Below, one piece after another: positions 24,097 to 31,975 of a DNA stretch of 50,661 bases. Every line of letters begins with the position of its first letter. Positions within the stretch are counted from its first letter, which is position 1. The notes beneath the pieces were generated by a model, which saw nothing but the letters and a program-made list of their open reading frames with translations, ran no database searches and was not told the DNA's origin. Position numbers and translations under genes: made by a program. Origin of the DNA: Akkermansia sp. (GTDB lineage: Bacteria > Verrucomicrobiota > Verrucomicrobiia > Verrucomicrobiales > Akkermansiaceae); assembly GCA_017937215.1 (NCBI GenBank), contig JAGBDZ010000055.1, positions 1 to 50,661 on the forward strand, in the 5' to 3' direction.

Positions 24097-24125
24097 TTGA
24101 CATAGTCAGCACGTTGTAGGATACT
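24097..24125 (+). promoter_or_regulatory. Promoter of the AAA ATPase gene
   Basis: TTGACA (24097-24102), a 17-bp spacer and GATACT (24120-24125). The ATG at 24132 lies 6 bp beyond the -10, so the mRNA should be leaderless. Confidence 0.7.
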
Positions 24126-24131
24126 GAGGTC

Positions 24132-25373
24132 ATGAAAGAACCTAGGAACAGCAGCGCATATATGTCACGTAGCCTGAGCTATAAAGTGTCAGAGCTGAAT
24201 CGTTTCTATCCGTGTATCATGGTCACGGGAGCCCGTCAGGTCGGCAAATCGACTTTATTGCAACATATGCTCCCTACCGGAATGAAATATGTGAGTCTGG
24301 ATGATTTTCAACTGGCAGATTATGCGCGGAAAGACCCCATGGGGTTTCTGGAGCAATACTCCAGCCCTTTATGCATCGATGAAGTTCAGTACGCACCGGA
24401 TTTATTCAGAGCCATCAAGATAAAGGTGGATGAAAACCGACACCCCGGCATGTACTGGCTGACGGGTTCCCAGCGGTTCAATATGATGCAGGGGGTAAAC
24501 GAAAGCCTTGCCGGTCGCATCGGTATCGTGGATATGTACAGTCTGTCACAGCGTGAACTTTATGGTGATGCCAAGGGCTCTGTTTTTAATCCCGCTGCAC
24601 CAGAAACATGCCTTTGCAAGGAATCCATCTGCAATCTGGAGACACTGTATGAACGTATCATGCTCGGCGGATATCCGGAAATACAGAAGCAACCAGAGTT
24701 ACCAACATACGACTTCTTCAGGGATTATGTGCAGACCTACGTGGAGCGCGATGTGCGTCAACTCACCAAAATAACCGATGAAGCTGCCTTCATGCGCATG
24801 CTGCGCTCTGTCGCAATGCGCACCGGACAACAGCTGGTATACAGCGATCTGGCGCGTGATGCAGGCGTATCACCCAAAACAGTGGCAGCGTGGGTTTCTA
24901 TTCTTCAGGCATCCGGCATAGTGGAATTACTGGAACCTTATCATGTGAATACGACCAAGCGTCTGGCAAAAACACCCAAAGTCTATTTCATGGATACAGG
25001 GTTGTGTTGCTGGCTGGCCGGATGGCGCGATACCGCTACCCTCATGGAAAGCAACTACGCAGGAGCTATTCTGGAAACCTGGGTCTATGGACAGCTGATG
25101 CGCAGCTATGCCAGCGAAGGCAAGCGGCCTATCATCTCATATTATCGTGACCATGATGGCGCGGAAGTCGATTTCATCATTGAGGAAAACGGCGGCATAT
25201 ACCCCATGGAAGTAAAACGCAGTGGAACACCCTCGGATAATGATTTGCGATGGTGTCGGAATATTCCGGTGGCTTCATGGGCCACCTTGAAAGCACCCAT
25301 CCTGTTCTGCACCATAGAAGAACTGCGAGGCATGCCACATGGAGCCACTGCATTCCCTATTTCGGGTATGTGA
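24132..25373 (+). CDS. AAA-family ATPase with DUF4143/PDDEXK-like C-terminus
   Basis: A 413-aa protein of the common AAA_14-DUF4143 type. Walker A is VTGARQVGKST (about residues 31-41), Walker B is LCIDEVQ, and a sensor-like WLTGSQ follows. A winged-helix segment (LVYSDLARDAGVSPKTVAAWVSIL) and a C-terminal restriction-endonuclease-like fold complete it, with EVDFIIEENGGIYPMEVKRS fitting D...E.K. The cellular role of these proteins is not settled; many sit in defence or mobile contexts. Here it is monocistronic behind a double operator and a leaderless promoter. It does not encode an obvious stand-alone repressor, though its own winged helix could serve autoregulation. Confidence 0.85.
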   Translation: MKEPRNSSAYMSRSLSYKVSELNRFYPCIMVTGARQVGKSTLLQHMLPTGMKYVSLDDFQLADYARKDPMGFLEQYSSPLCIDEVQYAPDLFRAIKIKVDENRHPGMYWLTGSQRFNMMQGVNESLAGRIGIVDMYSLSQRELYGDAKGSVFNPAAPETCLCKESICNLETLYERIMLGGYPEIQKQPELPTYDFFRDYVQTYVERDVRQLTKITDEAAFMRMLRSVAMRTGQQLVYSDLARDAGVSPKTVAAWVSILQASGIVELLEPYHVNTTKRLAKTPKVYFMDTGLCCWLAGWRDTATLMESNYAGAILETWVYGQLMRSYASEGKRPIISYYRDHDGAEVDFIIEENGGIYPMEVKRSGTPSDNDLRWCRNIPVASWATLKAPILFCTIEELRGMPHGATAFPISGM

Positions 25374-25376
25374 AAC

Positions 25377-25790
25377 TTACTTTGTGGTTGATTGGCTATG
25401 CATCCGGCATATCGACCAGAACCCCAGAGGGTAGAGGAATAATCCGGCTATCATTGCCACGCCGGGCAGAATCATGATGAATTCCGTCCAAGGCACCTTC
25501 TCCGGCGAGGGCCACCACCATTCCACCACGACCAGGGTCAGCAGCACCGCAGCGCTCAGCGGCATGGCCAGCCCAATCAGCTGCATCAGCGTGCCATGAC
25601 TGGTGCGGCTGGGGATACTCAACATCACGACTTCCAGCAGAAAAAGCGTTACAAACTCAGGCGTAGGCAGCAACTCCCGGGAAAGCATGCCGCGGTATAC
25701 ACCACAGACCACTACCCATAGCACACACCCTCCCAGAAACCACAGTACAAAACGCCGCCGCGGCAGCACGCAGGGAGAAACGGTATTCAT
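25377..25790 (-). CDS. Four-span membrane protein, paralogue 1
   Basis: A 137-aa protein beginning MNTVSPCVLPRRR, followed by four hydrophobic segments (FVLWFLGGCVLWVVVC; FVTLFLLEVVMLSI; LIGLAMPLSAAVLLTLVVV; FIMILPGVAMIAGLFLYPLGF). No family recognised. It shares the N-terminal PCVLPRRR motif and span spacing with the upstream neighbour, so the pair arose by duplication. Its ATG overlaps the neighbour's stop (ATGA). It is the last gene of the oppF-rhuM operon and converges with the ATPase gene. Confidence 0.6.
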   Translation of the reverse strand: MNTVSPCVLPRRRFVLWFLGGCVLWVVVCGVYRGMLSRELLPTPEFVTLFLLEVVMLSIPSRTSHGTLMQLIGLAMPLSAAVLLTLVVVEWWWPSPEKVPWTEFIMILPGVAMIAGLFLYPLGFWSICRMHSQSTTK

Positions 25791-26224
25791 GGCATTCTCT
25801 TTCTACGGTTTCTCCACTGGTGAGCCAGCATACCCAGCACGAACATGACGGGGTATGCATATATGAAGCCCACCATGAAAAGGCCCATGCCCATGACATA
25901 AGCCAGCGCAACCATGGAATCCTCCACATGGGAGGTCCAGCAACCCAGGCAGGCCCACAAGGCCGTGCCCAGCGGAAACACCAGCCCCGCCACCTGCACC
26001 AGCGAGATGCTGCTCGTGCGGCAGGGAACAAGCAGCAGAAGATACGGAAGGCTCATGAGCGACAACTCCGCCACACTGACGGCAGCCACCACCCAATCTG
26101 AGTTGAACTTATCATAACGGGCACAACCAATGCACAGCCCGACCACCTGCAGCACCAGGCACACCGCCAGAAAACACCGCACCAGGCGCCGCCGCGGTAA
26201 CACACAGGGAGGAAGCTCATTCAT
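25787..26224 (-). CDS. Four-span membrane protein, paralogue 2
   Basis: A 145-aa protein starting MNELPPCVLPRRR with four predicted spans (CFLAVCLVLQVVGLCIG; VAELSLMSLPYLLLLV; LVQVAGLVFPLGTALWACLG; VMGMGLFMVGFIYAYPVMFVLGML) and a basic tail (HQWRNRRKRMP). No family recognised. It overlaps rhuM upstream and its paralogue downstream by 4 bp each, so all three are translationally coupled. Confidence 0.6.
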   Translation of the reverse strand: MNELPPCVLPRRRLVRCFLAVCLVLQVVGLCIGCARYDKFNSDWVVAAVSVAELSLMSLPYLLLLVPCRTSSISLVQVAGLVFPLGTALWACLGCWTSHVEDSMVALAYVMGMGLFMVGFIYAYPVMFVLGMLAHQWRNRRKRMP

Positions 26225-27222
26225 GACTGGCGGGTGCGTTGCACCAGCTTGTCAAAGTCGGAGTTGATAAGCTGAGTCTTGTTGAAAATATCGTACTCCG
26301 CATGGGCTTTCTTCTCTGCCTGTGCATGAGAAATACGCCCTTTATCCGGCAGGAGCTCGTAGCGGCGGAAAGCCAGGAACTCATTCACACTTTCGGCAAA
26401 CTGGGCCATATTGAAACTGTTTTCACGCTCCACCAGGTCTTCGATATAGTCGAAAAAGCCGGTCACGGCGCGTTCCAGACGGCGAATCTGCTTCTCATCC
26501 AGATAATTCTTAGCCACAGTCACGTCCGATTTCAGAATCCGGCCCTCGGGTGCGTGTTTCCAGGTGCGCAGCCCCATGTTTTCCCTGGTGTGGTCGGCAG
26601 AATCATACACAATCTCTGCGGCGGTCTTGCCGGTGATGGCATAGTGGAAGCGATTCTGCACCATGGCATAAAAATTCCGGCAGGTCTGCGATTCGCGGTC
26701 GTAGTCGATGCTGCACTCGGCGAAAATATCGGTAATCTGCTGCCAGATGCGGCGCTCGCTGGCGCGGATGGAGCGCACGCGCTCCAGCAACTCGCGGAAG
26801 TAGTCCTTGCCGAAGGCGGTCTTGCCCTGTTTCAGGCGCTCATCGTCCATCACAAAGCCCTTGCGGATGTACTCATTGAGCGTGCGCGTGGCCCACTGGC
26901 GGAAACGCGTGGCCTTGCGCGAATTTACTCGATACCCCACGGAAATAATGGCATCAAGGTTATAGAAAAGCATATCCTCTTTTACCGCACCTCGAAAACC
27001 GCGGTTTACGACAATTGCAAATTTTGCAATCGTCGTAGATTCTTCTAATTCTTTTTCTTCGTATATATTTATCAAATGCCTCGCAACTGAAGATGCGTGA
27101 ATATCATACAACTCAGCTATAGTCTTCTGAGTTGCCCAGATTGTATCATCTTTCACAACGACATTGATATTCCCCTTTTCGGCAGGGTCATCGTACAAAA
27201 GAAATTGAAGTTCGGTATTCAT
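26221..27222 (-). CDS. rhuM: RhuM-family protein
   Basis: A 333-aa protein of the RhuM type, named for a Salmonella SPI-3 gene of unclear function. Typical parts are an N-terminal segment ending in DDTIWATQKTIAELYDIHASSVARHLINI (a helix-turn-helix-like region), the signature YNLDAIISVGYRVNSRKATRFRQWATRTLNEYIRKGFVMDDERL, then a helical C-terminal domain (FYAMVQNRFHYAITGKTAAEIV, AKNYLDEKQIRRLERAVTGFFDYIED). RhuM genes are often found with restriction or toxin-like loci; no biochemical role is established. Here it lies 9 bp after oppF and is coupled to two small membrane proteins. Confidence 0.85.
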   Translation of the reverse strand: MNTELQFLLYDDPAEKGNINVVVKDDTIWATQKTIAELYDIHASSVARHLINIYEEKELEESTTIAKFAIVVNRGFRGAVKEDMLFYNLDAIISVGYRVNSRKATRFRQWATRTLNEYIRKGFVMDDERLKQGKTAFGKDYFRELLERVRSIRASERRIWQQITDIFAECSIDYDRESQTCRNFYAMVQNRFHYAITGKTAAEIVYDSADHTRENMGLRTWKHAPEGRILKSDVTVAKNYLDEKQIRRLERAVTGFFDYIEDLVERENSFNMAQFAESVNEFLAFRRYELLPDKGRISHAQAEKKAHAEYDIFNKTQLINSDFDKLVQRTRQS

Positions 27223-27231
27223 AGGATAAAA

Positions 27232-28011
27232 TTACAGTGAAGGAATAGCGGCCAGGAGGGTCTGGGTGTACTCTGCCTGGGGGTGGAGGAAAACGGCATC
27301 TGCGGTGCCGTATTCCACGATGCGGCCACGGCGCATCACGGCAATATCATCCGCCAGGTAATGCACCACGCCCAAATCGTGCGAAATGAATATCATGGTG
27401 AGCCCCAGCTCGCGCACCAGGTCGGTGAGCAGGTTGAGAATCTGGCTCTGGATGGAGACATCCAGCGCGGAGACCGGCTCATCCGCCAGCAGCAGGGCGG
27501 GCCGCGGCGCTATGGCGCGCGCAATGGCGATGCGCTGGCGCTGCCCGCCGGAAAATTCGTGCGGGTACTTATACATGTGCTCCGGGCTGAGCCCCACGCG
27601 CTCCATGAGGGCTGCCACGGCTTCCTCACGCCCGCGGCGGGGGAGCGGCTCGCGCTGGGCCAGCGCCTCCGCCAGGGTGGAGAAGATGCTGAAGCGCGGG
27701 TTGAGCGAGGCGTAGGGGTCCTGGAACACCATCTGGAAATCCAGCCGGCGGCGGCGCACCTCGCGCGGCGGCAGGGCGGTCAGGTCGGTGCCATCCAGCA
27801 CAATGCGGCCACTCGTCACCGGCTGCAGCTGCATGATGGCGCGGGAGAGGGTCGATTTACCGCAACCGCTCTCGCCCACCAGGCCCAGAATGCTGCCCCG
27901 CTGCACCGAAAGGCACACATCATCCACCGCGCGCACCACCTCACCGGTGGTGCCCCAGGTATTGCGCACCGGGAAATGCACACTCACATGCTCTAAATCC
28001 AGATATGCCAT
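27232..28011 (-). CDS. Peptide ABC transporter ATP-binding protein (OppF/DppF type)
   Basis: A 259-aa ABC ATPase: Walker A GLVGESGCGKSTLSR, Q-loop with FQDPYASLNPR, signature FSGGQRQRIAIARAI, Walker B LLLADEPVSALDVS and switch FISHDLGVVHYLAD. The FQDPYASLNPR segment and the VRNTWGTTGEVVRAVDDV start are characteristic of the OppF/DppF branch that energises oligopeptide or nickel uptake. The partner OppD and the permeases are not in the window. ATG 28011 is chosen because a promoter ends 8 bp upstream, giving a leaderless message. An open reading frame continues far upstream but overlaps the Ppx gene antisense and is not real. Confidence 0.88.
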   Translation of the reverse strand: MAYLDLEHVSVHFPVRNTWGTTGEVVRAVDDVCLSVQRGSILGLVGESGCGKSTLSRAIMQLQPVTSGRIVLDGTDLTALPPREVRRRRLDFQMVFQDPYASLNPRFSIFSTLAEALAQREPLPRRGREEAVAALMERVGLSPEHMYKYPHEFSGGQRQRIAIARAIAPRPALLLADEPVSALDVSIQSQILNLLTDLVRELGLTMIFISHDLGVVHYLADDIAVMRRGRIVEYGTADAVFLHPQAEYTQTLLAAIPSL

Positions 28012-28019
28012 GTGCCGCC

Positions 28020-28048
28020 ATTGTAACAAAATGCCCTGCAAAATGCAA
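28020..28048 (-). promoter_or_regulatory. oppF-rhuM operon promoter
   Basis: On the minus strand, TTGCAT (28048-28043), a 17-bp spacer and TACAAT (28025-28020), with 8 bp to the ATG. It is divergent from the Ppx promoter 30 bp away. Confidence 0.65.
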
Positions 28049-28077
28049 TTTTCAAATGAATCATGCGAACTGCGCGC

Positions 28078-28106
28078 TTGAAACACCGGGCGGTTTGGTA
28101 TAGAAT
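28078..28106 (+). promoter_or_regulatory. Ppx/GppA-like gene promoter
   Basis: TTGAAA (28078-28083), a 17-bp spacer and TAGAAT (28101-28106). The ATG at 28114 is 7 bp beyond the -10, so the mRNA is predicted to be leaderless. Confidence 0.6.
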
Positions 28107-28113
28107 GCGCAGT

Positions 28114-29706
28114 ATGCCAGCCAGTTCCCCCAAGCCCCGCCGCAGCACCGCCCCCCGCAAGGAATCCCGCCCCACCCCGGTGGTGAAGGCAGTCATCTTC
28201 CTGGGGGCAGATGCCGTCTCCATGATGGTGGCAGAGCAGTGCGGGGAGGAAATGCGGGTGCTGGATGTGCTCTCGCAGCCGGTGGAGCTGGCGCACGATG
28301 TGTTCACCGGCGGCTGCATTGCGCGCGACACCATGGACCGCTGCGTGCAGATTGCGCAGGGCTACAACGAGTTGCTGGCCGAATACCGCCTGGCCGGCCC
28401 GGTGGAGGTGCGTCTGCTGGCCACCAACATCCTGCTGGATGTGCGCAACATGGATACCCTGGTGAACCGTCTGCAAATCAGCTGCGGTCTGCAGCTGGAG
28501 GTGATGGACGACGGCGAAATGACCCGCCTGCTCTACCTGAACACCCGCGCCCTGCTCGATAAGCGGGAAGACCTGGCCGGCAAGCGCGTGCTGGTGCTGC
28601 ATGTGGGCCCGGGCAACACCCGCCTGCTGCTCTTCGACAAAGGCCGCATCACCTACTACGCCAGCTACCGCATGGGCGCGCACCGCACCGGTATCGCTAT
28701 CCGCGATGCAGCGGATATGGCCGGCAGCGAAAGCGAGAGCGCCCTCATCCGCGAGCATATCCGCGGCATCATGGAACAGGTGGTCTACGATATCGAGGAC
28801 GACCTGCCCGAGCCACCGGATGCCCTCGTCATCTTCGGCCCTGACTTCCACGTCATCTCCTCCCCGCTGGCGCAGGGAAATGATGTGACCGAGGAGGGCC
28901 TCACCCGCCTGGCTCACGATATAGCCACCACCCCGCATGCCCAGCGCATGGCACGCTACAAGGAAGACTACGCCAGCGTGTGCGCTCTGCTGCCGGCGGT
29001 GCTCATCTACCTGGCCGTGGCGCGCGACCTGGAGCCTCGCAACATCATGTGCCCGGCCGAGGAATTCTCGCACGCCTTCCTGCGCAACCTCATGCCCGGC
29101 CGGCACGATGACCTGGCACTGGAAGACGAAGTGGTGCACTTCTCCGTGATGCTGGCCAACCACTACCGCGTAGACAAGGCACACGGCCAGCAGATCCGCC
29201 GGCTCACCATGCAGCTCTTCGACCAGCTGCAGGAGCTGCACGGTCTCACCCGCCACGACCGCCTCCTGCTCAAGGTAGCCGCCATTCTGCACGAGGTAGG
29301 CAGCTATATCAACCCCAAGAAGCACCACCACCACAGCCAGTATATCATCCTCAACTCCGAAATCTTCGGCCTCTCCCGGGCAGATGTGGAGGTGGTCGGC
29401 CTGCTGGCCCGCTACCACCGCCACGGCGCACCCACCACAGCAGAGCCCACCTATGCCCTGCTCAGCCAGACCGACCGCCTGCGCGTGCAGAAACTGGCTG
29501 CCCTGCTGCGCGTGGCCGAGGCCATGGAGCGCGCGCACTCCCGCCGCATCCGCAGCTTCAGTGTGCGCCCGAATGGCCGTCGCCTTGAGTTCCTGGTGCC
29601 CGATGTAGCCGACCTCACGCTCGAAAACCTGGCCCTGCGCACCAAGGGTGCCCTCTTCTCCGATATCTTCGGCCAGGATATCATCCTGCTCCCCCAGCCC
29701 AGATAA
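28114..29706 (+). CDS. Ppx/GppA-like protein with HD domain, divergent active site
   Basis: A 530-aa protein with the exopolyphosphatase / guanosine pentaphosphatase layout. An ASKHA-type N-terminal half holds VVKAVIFLGADAVSMMV and LEVMDDGEMTRLLYL, then VLVLHVGPGNTRLLLF. The C-terminal HD-type domain has LLKVAAILHEVGSYI and HHHHSQYIILNSEIFGLSRADVEVVGLLARYHR. Canonical enzymes have DxGSNS, DIGGGSTE and a catalytic Glu in the EEARL segment. Here the first two read LGADA and HVGPGNTR, so the metal and phosphate ligands Asp and Glu are replaced, while a Glu is kept in GEMTRLL. It could be a sensor or a changed hydrolase. ATG 28114 fits the promoter. Confidence 0.8.
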   Translation: MPASSPKPRRSTAPRKESRPTPVVKAVIFLGADAVSMMVAEQCGEEMRVLDVLSQPVELAHDVFTGGCIARDTMDRCVQIAQGYNELLAEYRLAGPVEVRLLATNILLDVRNMDTLVNRLQISCGLQLEVMDDGEMTRLLYLNTRALLDKREDLAGKRVLVLHVGPGNTRLLLFDKGRITYYASYRMGAHRTGIAIRDAADMAGSESESALIREHIRGIMEQVVYDIEDDLPEPPDALVIFGPDFHVISSPLAQGNDVTEEGLTRLAHDIATTPHAQRMARYKEDYASVCALLPAVLIYLAVARDLEPRNIMCPAEEFSHAFLRNLMPGRHDDLALEDEVVHFSVMLANHYRVDKAHGQQIRRLTMQLFDQLQELHGLTRHDRLLLKVAAILHEVGSYINPKKHHHHSQYIILNSEIFGLSRADVEVVGLLARYHRHGAPTTAEPTYALLSQTDRLRVQKLAALLRVAEAMERAHSRRIRSFSVRPNGRRLEFLVPDVADLTLENLALRTKGALFSDIFGQDIILLPQPR

Positions 29707-29750
29707 TTACCCCCCCTTAGCCATTGTTGTTATTTCCTTTTAATTATAGC

Positions 29751-29779
29751 TTGTCTTTACCATAAAAATGCGCTATACA
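29751..29779 (+). promoter_or_regulatory. Promoter at the head of the polysaccharide locus
   Basis: TTGTCT (29751-29756), a 17-bp spacer and TATACA (29774-29779), 11 bp before the first glycosyltransferase ATG. The genes behind it are tightly packed to 36.3 kb. Confidence 0.6.
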
Positions 29780-29790
29780 GTCTGATAGCA

Positions 29791-30895
29791 ATGTCTGCCA
29801 ATACGTCTCCCTCATTAAGCATACTTGTTCCCGTGTATAATTCCGGGGCATTCCTCGCTCCCTGTCTGCACAGCCTTGCTGCGCAGACCGTTGGAGGCGT
29901 GGAATTTCTGTGCATTGATGACGGCAGCACCGATGGTTCCGGCGCCGTGCTGGATACCTGGGCTGAAAAAGATTCCCGCTTCCGGGTCATTCACCAGCCG
30001 AATGGCGGCTACGGCAAGGCCATGAACGCTGCCCTGGCAGCAGCCCGCGGCGCCTGGGTCGGCATCGTGGAGCCCGATGACTGGGTGGAGCCCACCATGT
30101 ACTCCCACCTCATGGAGCTGGCCGCAGCAACCCAAGCACCGGTCGTCAAAGGCAGCTATACCATCGAGCGCAACGGCGCCGGCACCCAGGCCGGCAAATT
30201 CGCAGGCATGCAGGCCGGCACAGAACTCTCCCCGGCAGAGGCAAAAGATTACATCCTCGGCGCCCTGGCCATCTGGTCCGCTATCTACCGACGCGACTGG
30301 CTGATAGCAAATGGTATACGATTCTCCGAAACACCCGGAGCCGCTTTCCAGGACTTAGGTTTTGCCATCCGCACCTGGGTGGCTGCAGCGATACCCCCCC
30401 CCCGCAGATAGGAATTACACCCCAACCATCTGCATTTCCCCTGCGGCGGCCTACCACTACCGGGAAGACAACCCGTTTTCGAGCTCCAGAAAACTTGATG
30501 AAGGGGCATGGAATGCCCTGCATGAACTGGAACTACAGTCTGATGTCTTTGAAAAGTTGCCGCCTGAGGCCTCTGCCATCCGCAGTATTCTCGTGCGGCG
30601 CATCCTGCACACCCTACAGGCAGACTACCGGCTACGCCTCAGCTGCCGGGTGCAGGAATTCCTGGCAGCCTATTCTACCCTGCTCAACCGCCATTTCCCG
30701 TTGGAAACCCTGCAAAGCTCAGCATTCAAGAAGCGCGAATGGCACGACCTGCAGCTCATCTGCAACACCCCGCAGCATTACCCTTCCCGACGCCGCGGAA
30801 ACATCTCCTGCCTGCAGCGCATCTTCTCCTGCCGCCGCGAAGCCGGCCACCGCGTCCTGCGCATCTGCGGCTTCACCATTCACCTTCCCCGGTAA
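29791..30895 (+). CDS. GT2 glycosyltransferase interrupted at a C10 tract (phase-off)
   Basis: A GT-A type family 2 enzyme that would transfer a sugar from a nucleotide donor. The first frame (29791-30411) has SILVPVYNSGAF, the nucleotide-binding LCIDDGSTDGS, and EPDDWVEPTMYSHL. It stops shortly after a run of ten C (30394-30403). The second frame, shifted by one and continuing to 30895, carries the rest (ICISPAAAYHYREDNPFSS to ICGFTIHLPR). Nine C would join both into one protein of 367 aa, matching the 352-aa neighbour in length and motif order. A homopolymer of this length in the coding frame is the hallmark of slipped-strand phase variation. An assembly error in the tract is the alternative. 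Confidence 0.8.
30394..30403. repeat. Poly-C tract (C10), probable phase-variation switch
   Basis: Ten consecutive C within the glycosyltransferase coding sequence. The frame is closed at 10 and open at 9. It is the longest homopolymer I noticed in the window. Confidence 0.8.
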
Positions 30896-30901
30896 AAATC
30901 C

Positions 30902-31960
30902 ATGTCCCTTGCTCCCGAACCCAAGGTCTCCGTCGTAGTGCCCATCTACAAAGTTGAGCGCTACCTGCGCCAGTGTGTGGATTCCATCCTGGCCCAGACC
31001 CTGCAGGAGATTGAGGTCATTCTGGTGGACGACGGCTCGCCGGATGCCTGTCCCGCCATCGTCGATGAATACGCCGCCGGAGATGCCCGCGTGGTAGCCG
31101 TGCACCAGCCCAATGGCGGCTACGGCAAAGCCGTGAACCACGGCATCTCCCTCGCGCGAGCCCCCTACATCGGCATCATCGAAAGCGATGACTGGATTGA
31201 ACCCACCATGTACGAAAAGCTATACTCCCGAGCTACAGCGACCGGGGCCGATGTAGTGAAATGCATGTTCTGGAAATATGATTCAACCCGGCCCGAAGGG
31301 CAGCAGAACTCGCTCTATACCTCCCGCGTGGGCGACCTGCGCACCGCCCCGGATTCCCCCTTCCGCCCTTGCGACTGGGCACCCATCTTCGCCTTTCATG
31401 CCAGCCTGTGGAGCAACCTGTACCGCGCCGATTTCCTGCGCCGTATTCCCATCATCGAAACCGCCGGGGCCGGTTACCAGGATTTCCCCTTCATCATGGA
31501 AGTGCTGGCGCGCGCGCAGAACATGTGCGTGGTCAAAGAACCGCTCCTGCACTACCGCGTAGAGGAGGGGCAGGGCTCCTCCACCACCTGCAACGATGAG
31601 CGCCTGCTCCGCATGCCCGCCATGAGCCTGCGTGGCCGCGAAGTGCTCGAGCAACTGGGTGCCCTGCCCGCTGTTAAAGAGGCCTTTTACCTGCATGTAT
31701 TCCTGGCCAATGCCACTTTCCAGCGCAGCATCCGCCCGGAGCTGGCCCAGCAATACTTCGACAAGTACCACGCGCTGCTCGCCCCCCTTGCCGGCGACCC
31801 GGATTTCCGCTACCGCTACTTCTCTGCCAAGGAAAAATGCCGCGCCCGCATCATTGCCGCCGGCGGCAGTGTGCGCAACCTCCGGAAACGCTGGGGCATC
31901 CTCCGCCGCCCCGGCGGTCTCCTTACCCTGCGTCTCAATGGGCGCGATATCGACCTCTGA
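30902..31960 (+). CDS. GT2 family glycosyltransferase
   Basis: A 352-aa GT-A enzyme: VSVVVPIYKVERYLRQCVDSIL, donor motif VILVDDGSPDA, QPNGGYGKAVNHGI, IESDDWIEPTMYEKL and the acceptor-side AGAGYQDFPFIMEVLAR with a tail LLTLRLNGRDIDL. It is a close relative of the interrupted gene just upstream (same QPNGGYGKA and DDW.EPTMY segments) and is separated by 6 bp. Probably cytoplasmic, adding a sugar to a lipid-linked polysaccharide precursor. Donor and acceptor cannot be read from sequence. Confidence 0.85.
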   Translation: MSLAPEPKVSVVVPIYKVERYLRQCVDSILAQTLQEIEVILVDDGSPDACPAIVDEYAAGDARVVAVHQPNGGYGKAVNHGISLARAPYIGIIESDDWIEPTMYEKLYSRATATGADVVKCMFWKYDSTRPEGQQNSLYTSRVGDLRTAPDSPFRPCDWAPIFAFHASLWSNLYRADFLRRIPIIETAGAGYQDFPFIMEVLARAQNMCVVKEPLLHYRVEEGQGSSTTCNDERLLRMPAMSLRGREVLEQLGALPAVKEAFYLHVFLANATFQRSIRPELAQQYFDKYHALLAPLAGDPDFRYRYFSAKEKCRARIIAAGGSVRNLRKRWGILRRPGGLLTLRLNGRDIDL

Positions 31961-31975
31961 TTCCTCCCGCCTCCC

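Noticed and set aside
27232..28011. Complete peptide import operon
   Set aside because: Only one ATPase gene is present; permeases, OppD and a binding protein are absent from the window.
28012..29538. Long N-terminal extension of the OppF frame
   Set aside because: It lies antisense to the Ppx-like gene, has biased composition and lacks family similarity. A promoter ends 8 bp before the ATG at 28011.
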